This document shows positions 12,298 through 22,600 of a stretch of 64,000 nt of DNA, piece after piece. The position numbers were made by a program, and so were the translations under genes. Numbering within the stretch: position 1 is the first letter of the stretch; the number at the start of each line of letters is the position of its first letter. The notes under the pieces are model-generated. The model was not told the DNA's origin, searched no databases, and saw only the letters and a program-made list of their open reading frames with translations. The stretch comes from Diphasiastrum complanatum (Eukaryota > Streptophyta > Lycopodiopsida > Lycopodiales > Lycopodiaceae): assembly GCA_029204225.1 (NCBI GenBank), contig CM055113.1:23010405-23074404 (forward strand), written 5' to 3'.

Positions 12298-14977
12298 CCT
12301 CAGTAATCAACACGTTGATGTTCTCAATCTTTCTTGATTGCTCAGAAGGAATAGATGACCATGGATTTGGCACAAGCAAATTATTGGGGGCATGACTAGT
12401 TGATCCTATCAGAGCAGTTGGCTCTGGAGCAAGCATAGAGGCGGAAGAAGTTGCCAAATCTATAATTGCACGCTGTTCTTGTGTAAAAGGCAGCTCCTGC
12501 ATGCCTGTAAACCAGGAGGTTAGAGCAAAACAATTATATTACTGGAATCAAATAATGATCCAAAGTTGATTCTTCGACAAGCACACATTCTTGCGAATTT
12601 TAATAGCAATGAAAGCACTTCAAAAAACGCTAAGTATTGTTCTGATCGACATGCTAACATTTCCAATTCGAAGTTATATACAGATAAGAATGAGTTAAAA
12701 TGAATTGCAGCTACATGATAGACTAAAACCTACAGACATTTATGGACAGTTACTTGTGCCTTGGGCAATCATGATATTATTTTTCATTATTTCATAATAG
12801 CACTATAAAGTATCAGAATTGGAACCTTGGGACCCTTCATATATTAAAAGACAAACGATTATTGAGCTGTTATTGGGTCCAGAAATAGGCCACAGCCTCC
12901 AAATAACACTGACCACCCTCGCTCTCCTTGGGTCATTATTCAACAAGCAGACCTTAACATAGGGTAACTCACAATAGATTATCCGATTTAGGCAAGTTCT
13001 GGTATTAATTCATTGATATACTCGATCAGCTTCTAATTGGTGTCTGTTTTACATTCAGTCGATCAGCATAATTCTACTTCTCCGCAGTTCTTTCTTAAAT
13101 TTGCTCATAACATGGTGTATCAGAGTACAGGCGGACAGTCCGAGCTACCCTTTCTAGATATCAGATTTTTATTTCAGATGGTGCAAATTTTGTTCTGTTT
13201 CAGTCTGGGGGTTTTTGGGAAAGCATTCTGGGATTCGCTCACCACAACACTAAAAGATCCTATGAAACTTATTTTTAGAGGACGAGCTGCCAGAAAATCC
13301 ACAATCTCCAGTTTGAAGCATTTTATCTTTTTAGGCAGTTTTCAGAGCTTTAGTTCAATCTTCTCACATTAACAATTTCCCTACAGTAGGGTGCCAAGCA
13401 TTCTTTCACAGATCATCACAGAATCATCAGAAGTCGACTTATTAAATCTCAAACTTTCAGCAGATGGTAACCCTCTTCTATGTTTTATACATTCCACTTG
13501 CATGATTGACCGACCTTCCTAGAGTGGATGGATTATTGCAGTTCCTTGTGGATTTTATATCCTGTATCTAACAGTCAGGAGACCATAATTCAGTTCTTAG
13601 GCTTTTGCTGGTGCTTCATCTTTGTCACCAACCGACAAATATTTTCAGCTAACAACTACTATCAATTTTCGTGTCTCAAACCTGAGCCTCTCTATACAAT
13701 TTGCTACTGAAGCTATCATTCTGTACAGCAGCTTGTTAATGGTGGAACAACTGCGGTGATTCATTTTTATTACTAATCTGCATGCAAAGTACAGCAATCA
13801 ATTGGTCTTTATTACAGGGTTAGAAACACCAGAATTTACTCCTTTAATTACTCTTTTGACAGTTGTTCGCTGCCATGTTCTAGATCAGTTTGACAGCTTT
13901 TCTGGCAATCAGATGAACATCAGATATCATAATTTGTACTTGGCAGTTTAAAATTTGCTCAGGAAAAAAGAATCCATCTTGCTGTGTTCTACATAACAGC
14001 CTTGCTGAACTTTGTGCAGCTTACGATTGGTACTTCATTTACATATCGGCATCACAAACATTTATTGATCTAGCAGTCTCAGGTACTCACTCTCTTCATT
14101 ACTATATCATTATCATGGGACTTTTCCTTTTGGAGGAAGAGGAAGGGTTACATTCATATTATAAACAGTAACTTGAGCCCAGGGACTCCATGTTACCATT
14201 TGTTAAAAGGATATATGGTAGTAAATTGGGGGCCTTGGGAACCCCTCGCTTATTGTTGACATCCAAGGAAGATATTTTTTCATTAAAGTCAATCAGTTAT
14301 ACAAGAGTTCTGTCATTGATTAAGTGATTTGCTTGATCATCTTATGTAGACGCAATTCCCTCCAATTGGGCTTCCTAGAGCTAGTTATAACTTTTGTAAG
14401 GAACATGAGCATCTCTAAATTGTATTGTCGCATGGGGCATTATTGATTGTGATTTGAATCCCTTGACTATAGGGTTCATGATGAGAGCCCACTTTTTCCA
14501 CTTAATAACAAGGGAAAAGGCCAACCCATTCTAATACATAAGTCACCTTCTTTTAGGGTGCAGAATAGTGTCGACAATGAATATCCTTTTGATGAACTCA
14601 TTCATCAATTCTGTGTTTTGGAGCACTACAAGGGGAGGAGCCTTATTAGCACAAATCCTTCATAAGAGAACCTTCTCCTTATTCGCAAGAATTAGAAAAA
14701 TAGCACATTAAGCTTCACTAGCCCTGAAGTAACCTAACCGTGGCTTTGACACCATGAACTGTTAGGTCTAACTTGGCTCTGATACCATGTAGGCAGTGTT
14801 TCATCGAAACGTGTTTCGAACGCTGAAACGGGTTCGAAACGGAACGTACGAAACGACCCCGTTTCGAAACGGCGTTTCGTTGTTCGAAACGACTGTTGAA
14901 AAATCGCAAATTTTTTTGCGATACAGCAGGGGCCCAATAGGTGGGTGTTTTCACTTTTTGGCACGTTAGAAAAACCC

Positions 14978-15036
<59 letters not shown>

Positions 15037-16595
15037 GTATGCGAGAATGCGCATAATAATAATGATATGTGTCTCGGGTAAGATGTCAAGGCTGTGCTGC
15101 ATCTGCTGTGCTGCTGCTGTAAAAAGATGTAATGCGAGCCACAGAATGGGAAAGCACTGGAGCCTGCCGGCGGCGTCTGTGAGTACGAGCACGTGTATGT
15201 GTAGTAGTAGTAGTAGTACGCCCCTGCATAGAATGTCTAGTAATCCTGGTGGTTTTCTGATGGTGGGAGGTACACTGTCTCTGATCTCTATGAGCATGAG
15301 AGCGGCCAACATCCTCGTCGTCATCCTCATCATAATCCTCATCCTCAGGTACTAAATCATGCGATCTCCGTCTAGTAAAGAACGAAGTAATCAATGGCTG
15401 TGAGGTAAACTGCTGGGGTGTCTCGTATAAATCTCTCCCTGGACATCTCGTGTACCATTAAAGCGACACACCGTGGGTCCTCATAAGCTATGAGAGATCG
15501 TAGAGTGGTAGGCATCTCTCGGAACAGGCAGTGATATCGTCCTCTAATCTCATAATATACAGGGCACTTAAATATAAAGTGCTCCTCAGACTCCACCTCA
15601 CCTAGAGAGCAAAACTGGCAAATCCGCTCCTCTTTGGGAATACCGTGGAACCTCCCAGTCTCAATAGCTAGCTGATGAGAGGACACCCTGAGCTGCCCCA
15701 ATGTGAATCTGAGGCAATGTGACAATCCCGAGTCCAAGTAGCGCGGCATGACCGGGGTCCCTGATGCCTCTAGCTCCAAGAAATCAGTCCGGTAGAAAGT
15801 TGGTTACGCCAAGTCCGCTCTAGATATGTGCGATAAAAGAAGTGTCTGATATACTGATGTGTGCCGGAGGGGAGCTCTGTGATGGAGATGCCAAATGATA
15901 CAAGTAGGAGGTGAGAGGCCTAAGAGAACCATGATAGCCTGTAGCCCTGATCATGAAGACGCTGTGAGGAGGATAATGCAACTTGTATGTATCGCCTGTC
16001 TATCTCTGGTGACGCCTGTATCCTCTGTATATAGGTGATAAGCTGAAGAACTGCCTCGATCTGTATAGGTGGAACTGCAAACTCGGCCAGGAGAATCTCA
16101 ACAGAAGGCTTCGCTCGAATCAACCGAGCTAGCATGGTGGTCTGTAATCGTGAGAGACTGGCCCAATGTGAAGAAGGGAGACCTACACACCATGTCTCTG
16201 CCGCATATAAAGCCGTGGGGATAACAATGGCATCGAAGAGGTGACACTTACTGCGAGCATCCTGGATGGACTTGCGGAAACAAAATCGCTCTAGCTGAAC
16301 AAGGGAGGCATGTCCTTTCCCTAGTCGAGTGGTAGCGGCCTATCTCATGCTAAAAGTAGGACCTGAGAAAAGGACCCCCAAGTATGTGTAGGAAGGGACC
16401 ACCTCTAGAATCTGTCCGCCCAAAGTAAGCTCCTGTCGCTTACATGAATGCCCTCGACGTGTTGAAGACCATAACCTTGGTCTTCCCAATGTTCACCCCT
16501 AGGCCCCATCTGGTGCAAAACTCATGCAAGCAATCCAACTGTCGCTATAGGCCCTCTCTGGTCGGTGAGACCAACACCACATTATCAGCATAAAG

Positions 16596-16639
<44 letters not shown>

Positions 16640-19600
16640 AGTGTGTGTGTGTGTGTGTGTGTGTGAAAGAGAGGGAGTGTTGTGTGTTTTTGTGTGTGTG
16701 ATGTGTGTGTGAAAGAGAGGGAGTGTTTGTGTGTTTGTGACGTGTGTGTGTGTGTGTGTGTGTGAAAGAGAGGGACAGTTTGTGTGTTTGTGTGCATTGT
16801 GAAGTAGAGGGAGTGTGTGTGTGTTGACATGTGTGTGAACTTTCAACTTTGAGTGTGGTGTGTTTGTGTGTTTGTGTGTGCGGTGGTGTGTTAAATTGTG
16901 TTTGTGTTTGTGTGTTTGTGTCTGCACTGTGGTATGTGTGTGTGAGTCTTGAGACTGTCGTGACGTGTGTGTGTGTGTAAGATTGAGAGAGAGAGAGTCT
17001 AGAGAGAGAGAGGATAGGGATAGATTGAGGTTAGAACTTAGAGCATAGGTTTACCGTTTTGGAAATTAGAATTTAGGATTAGTTTTTAATTTGAAGTCTG
17101 AATTTAATACAGTTATTGTTTTGTTGACACTAGATAGCTATTAGCAATGCCCAGATAGCGGGATCCCTTATGGGATCACGTCAACCATCAGGCAAGAAGT
17201 GGACTTGCAAGTATTGCGGGAACACTTATGGAGGTGGCCCCGTTCGAATCAGGGCGCATCTTTTACGTCTTCGAGGATATGAGATCGTCGTTTGCACTCA
17301 GGCCCTAGAGTCAATGAGGATTGTCGGGATACTTCAGGCACAGGTGATTCTTGAATCTTGTTTGAAATGACATTGATTGAAAATTTGAAATTTGATCTAA
17401 AGCTAAAACTTAAAAGTTTATTCTATAACTTTAAACTTTGATTACTAATGAGTAATTAGTGACTGTTCCCTGAGCTCTCTCACTGACTATAATTTATTAC
17501 CTAAAGCCTGCTGCGTAACTAGTAACACCAATGTTATTGTTACAGGTGCGGCAGAGCGCCGAGATTCCCCATCGCAGCCGGCACCTGTAGTCGGCACTAG
17601 CTCCACTGCAGCATCCATTCCACCTTCTTCTTCTAGAGAGACTCCTGCAGTGCCAGTTGGTGGGGCCAGCAGTAGTGCTATTGGTAGCACTGTTAGGGGA
17701 CAGGGTCGAGGACATGTGAGAGGCAGGGATGTTTTTGTGGCAGCCTTCCAGCAGTCGCATAGGGATGCAGCTGCTATTGCTGTTAGGAGGTGCTTTTACT
17801 TGTGTGACCTCCCTTTTCATGTGGCACAGACCCCTGCATGGAGGGATATGATGCGAGCAGTATCTCGTATCGGTGTTGAGGGGGAGGGCCCGACCATGGA
17901 GCAGTTGAGGACGAGAGAGCTACATGCTGAGCGGCAGTCCGTGGATGCTGACCTACAGCCCATTAGGAAGTCATGGGCGAGGTATACCTGTAACCTTACA
18001 TCTTCAATTGGATGCACTATAATATCAAATGGTTGGACCGATAAAAGGAGGCGCCATCTTGTGAATATATTGGTGTCTTCTTGCATGGGCACCATGTTTT
18101 TGAGATCCATTGACACGTCGCAGCCAGGCATGGCATTGGATGGCAGGAGATTGTTTGAGTACATCTCACAGGCCATTGAGGAGGTCGGAAAAGAGAATGT
18201 TGTCCAAGTATGCACTTGCCACTTGCCACTTTCAAGTTTCAACTTTGAAACTTTTGACATTGAGCTCTCAGCTTTGAAGTTAGAACTTAGTAAGTTACAA
18301 GTTACAACTTACATTTTGTAAAAAAGTGATTATTGTTTTGAGCGTTGCAATTTGCACTTGCCATTTACATTTGCAATTTGCATTTGCATTTGCTTCCGGA
18401 ATGCTCAATGGTGAATGTTCATTGTTCATGAGTTATGATTCGACCTTTCCAATGCAGGTTGTCACAGACAACGCGTCCAATTGTGTTGCCATGGGGAAGA
18501 TGGTGAATGAGAAGTACCCTTGGATTTTCTGGAGTCCATGTGCTGCACATTGTCTTGACCTCCTAGTTGAAGACATTGGGAGATTGCCCTGGGTCAAGGA
18601 GGTTGTAGACATGGCACGATTCTTGGTGAGATTTGTCACCAAGAGACAAAGGGTCTTGAGCATCTTCAGGTCCTATTCCACCTTGGATCTCTTGAGGCTT
18701 GCCCCCACTAGGTAACAAAGTTCCAACTTCCAACCTGACAACCTGTTTCCAATTTTTTGATTTGAAAATCGCAATTTTGTTTTAGCTTCAAGTTTCAGTG
18801 CTCATAGAATTTGAATTTTGCTATATAGTATAGCCTGCTTGTTGCCTATAGGCTATGACCAATTACAAATCTTATTTCATGATTTTCATCCTAGGTTTGC
18901 CTATATGCTCATTGTTTTGGAGTGGCTCATAAAAGTGCATGGAAGCTTGAGGATGACAGTGGTTTCACCCCATTGGGCAGAGTGGGGCCGATCACGAGAG
19001 GCCAAGGCCAGGAGATTTGAGGCGATCGTGATGGGGACTTCATTTTGGGATGATGCACGCTCCATTGTCATATCCATGCAGCCTATCTATAGTGTGCTTC
19101 GCCTTACTGATAGAGAGGGTTCCACCTTAGGCCTTCTTTATGAGTTTATGGATAAGCTGGGAGAGCAGCCTCAGAGTTGCACCACCATGGCTCCTGACAG
19201 GTATATTACTAGAGTCTAGTAACTACGTTAAAAGTTTCAAAGTTGATTCTTGAATCTTCAATGTTCATTGACATTCATGATTAGAATTTAGTTAAAACTT
19301 AATAGTTCTTGAATCTTGAGACTTGAATGCCCAAGCCTCAAACTTCACTCCTGAGTCCTGATTGTTTGCAGGCTGGAAGAAGTAAGGGGCCTATTTCTAG
19401 GCAGATGGCAGTGGTTCCATCAACCTCAGCATGTCGTGGCTTGCTTGCTTCATCCACTATGGAGGGCGGAGGATCAATTCCATGATCGAGAGCTCAGGCA
19501 AGGATGGCATTCCTACGTCTCCTCTATCTATCCTGATTCCAGGGATCAGGATGCACTCATGGATGACTTAAATTTATTCAGGTATATACTATGTAATTAG

Positions 19601-22600
19601 TAAATTGTAATATGTATTCAAGACCCAGGTATGTAATATGTATTCATCTATGTAGTATGTATATATGTATGAACTTTGACGTCTAAGGCTTAAGCTAGCT
19701 GCTAGTTAAAACTTGATAGTAGTAACTTGTAAGCATTTAGTATTTACTATTTAGTATTTTGAAATTTGAATGGTGATGAATGTTGAATGTTCAGGACCGC
19801 GCGCCTCGATTTCGGTCGTGCAGCTGCCATGCTGAGGGAAGGGCAATTGCACCTTGTTTCATGGTGGATGAAGTATGGGAATGATGTTCCCAAGTTGCAG
19901 AAACTTGCCATCTACGTCCTCTCACAAGATTGTGCAGCAGTTGCATGTGAGAGAAATTGGAGTGTTCTCTCTGATTCATACGAAGAGGAGGAGCAGACTT
20001 TCTACTGCGCAGCTGGAGAGGTTGGTGTATGTGCATGCCAACCTACGTCTAGACTCTACACTAAGAAGTTAGAACCTTCAAGCTTCAAGTTTCAACTTTC
20101 AACGTTTACATTTCAAATTTGTTATTTTTTTTAAATCGTTTACCAGTACTTACTATTGAGAATCAAAATCTTGGTTTAATTTCAATTTTCGTAGGTTAAT
20201 CCCGATGAGATCGATGTGGCAAAGGTTCCGGACTTGCCACCAGGATCACAAGAGGAGGAGGATGTCTATGCTCTACTCCATCGGGAGGCCTTAGCAGCTA
20301 CAGGTTGATTTTGATGCCCAATTCCCCGATTCACTGCGTTACATTAGTAGGCTTTTAGTACTTTGAAATTTTGTAGATATACTAGATTGTAAATTGTAAT
20401 TACTAATTTGAAATTTGTAAATTGTAAGTTAAAACTTAAAAGTAATATGACATGTCGAGACTCGAGCCTAAGTCCTAATTCCAATTTCCTTGTGTGCATT
20501 ACGCAGGGCCAGGCCTACCACTCGAGCTGCAGCACGCAGGACCAGGAGCGCAGGAGAGGGCCCGAGCCATGCAGTAGTCTCAGACACCTCTGAGAGTCCC
20601 TCTAGCTCTGACTCAGATGAGGAATCCGCCACTGAGGGTGAGGGATCGGATGAGGAGGATGAGGGTGACTCTGATGATGGGGAGGATGACATTGAGCCTG
20701 AGGACATGCCAGTGCCTCCACGACGACAGCGTCCGAGGCGGGCAGCTAGAGGCTAGAGCCTGGATGGGCATTGGGGGGGGGGGGCACTCACTGCTCAGCA
20801 TAGATCATAGATGATAGTTATTAGTGGCATACTCTAGGCTGAGGGCTCTAACATAGTAGTTATACATATTATTGTTTACATATGACAGTTGACTTCAGAC
20901 TCATGGGGCCTCAGGCTTGAGCCTTGAGGGCCGAGGCCACGCTTGACACTCTTGTTATTTATGCAGCATGATAGCATCATTGCTTTTACTTTAAACTTTA
21001 AACTTTTGACTCTTGAATTGTAATTTGTGATTCACTGAAGTCTGATTTGTAGATTCAAAATTGCTAGTGTTACTTAATACTAGTTAGAACTTACTACTTA
21101 CTACTTAGAAGTTAGAACTTGGTGCCAACTTGAAGTTACTTCCAAGTTAGTGGTCAGTGCATTGTAATTTGTAATTTGTAAGTTGTAACATCAAACTTGT
21201 AAGTACTAACTAGTAACTTCTAAGTACTAAGTAGTAATTAGTAAGTTGAAAGTTGAAAGTTCTATAGATAATAGTTATTAGTTTGTAACTTTACTGTTTA
21301 CAATTTTTGGAAGTTCCTGGATGTTTGAAAATTGAGACTGTAATATGTATGATGAATGGTGACAATATCAATAATTGACTGAGGAAAGTGTCAAGTGAGT
21401 CGTGACCAGTTGGCAGTGACCACATACTGATACTATAGCTTCTCCTCTTGAATTGCATTCTCATGAAATTGGATGTATCTACCGGACTGTCTATGACATG
21501 TGTAAACCCTCAAAAACACATTCAAAAAAAAAAAAAACCCGTTTCGAACTAGAACCAGTCGTTTCAAACGCGTTTCGAAACGACGTATGAAATGAGCCCC
21601 TGAAACATTGCATGTAGGAAATTATAGACCAAACAGCAAAGCATTCAACAGAACGAATCTCAAACACACACGAAGGAGATGGCTGGTCGCCCTCCTTAGA
21701 GACTCGTGGCACTCCAGGAAGAATGGCCCTATGCTTGCATACATGAATAATGAAGAAACGTACATTTATAGCTGACCCAGCATTAGGGCAATCTCCAAAT
21801 AACCTAACGAAGCTTGTAGAAGAAGTTAGGTTATCTGAAGATTGCCCTAATGTTGGGTCAGCTATAAATGTACGTCACTTCTTCATTATTCATGTATGCA
21901 AGCATAGAGCCATTCTTCCTGGAGTGCCACGAGTCTCTAAGGAGGGCGACCAGCCATCTCCTCCTTCATGTGTGTTTGAGATTCGTTCTGTTGAATGCTT
22001 TGCTGTTTGGTTAATGATTTCCTACATGGTATCAGAGCCAAGTTAGACCTAACAGTTCATGGTGTCAAAGCCATGGTTAGGTGGCCCAAGTTGTGGGGTA
22101 GGTGACAGCTAGGACCCCCACCGAGTGTGGCTTGAGGAGGGGTGTTAGAATATCACTCCACGCTCTAGAGAGAACTATCCAACAGGGCGGATAGCTCAAT
22201 GGTAGAGCATCCCATCCAGTATGAGGGAGGACCTGAGTTCGAATCCTAGTCTGTCCATCCATATTGTGATCTATGGATTTCTAACGTGAAGATCCACGTT
22301 ATTATGCAAGGAAAGGTCACTAGCCTTGATAAAGTTTTGAATGTAACCTGCGTTTGATTTTGTGCAGGAACAAGTGTCCAAGAGCTAAGTGAGCAATTTA
22401 ATTGTTGCTAATGCTCACTGAGGTTCCGCACTAGCATCCATCCAGTATGGTTTTGTACAGAAAGTGATATTTTGTATCCATCGGGTGGTAAACACCAATA
22501 AGTTAACTAGTCGGCTAAATTTAGACCTTGCCTGTCATATAAACTATATGATCAGAGCTGTAGCTGGGTTTTTTTTTAATAGTTGGAATTTTAAACCATA

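Larger units (their letters stand above)
14794..21610 (+). mobile_element. hAT DNA transposon, 6817 bp, with 8-bp target duplication
   Basis: The ends CAGTGTTTCA (14794) and TGAAACATTG (21601-21610) are imperfect 10-bp inverted repeats. The octamer CATGTAGG stands on both sides (14786-14793 and 21611-21618), the target size expected for hAT. Subterminal regions are dense in the palindromic motif GTTTCGAAACG on both ends, likely transposase-binding repeats. Inside, left to right: a (GA)n tract, an antisense LINE fragment, (GA)n/(GT)n tracts, and a sense multi-exon transposase pseudogene. The element lies in the 10.3-kb BLI intron. Confidence 0.9.
14733..22081. repeat. Head-to-head LTR palindrome, split by a hAT insertion
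   Basis: The left arm is 14733-14793 plus 21619-21808; the right arm is 21825-22081; the loop is 16 bp. The arms are near-identical reverse complements over about 250 bp. Each contains, reading outward from the loop, an LTR end (..TTTCCTACA), the primer site TGGTATCAGAGCC and about 50 bp of leader (CAAGTTAGACCTAACAG..). The left arm is cut by the hAT element 6 bp inside the LTR. Confidence 0.85.

Noticed and set aside
14718..15394. Several overlapping open frames of 100-200 residues on both strands
   Set aside because: They depend on the (GA)n tract and run through the hAT 5' region in several frames at once; none has family motifs.
16499..16927. His/Thr-rich open frame of 142 residues
   Set aside because: It arises from (GT)n/(GA)n repeats; only the last 30 residues belong to the LINE.
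22185..22256. Functional tRNA gene
   Set aside because: The anticodon arm cannot form a 5-bp stem with a 7-nt loop, so a tRNA-derived repeat or pseudogene is preferred.
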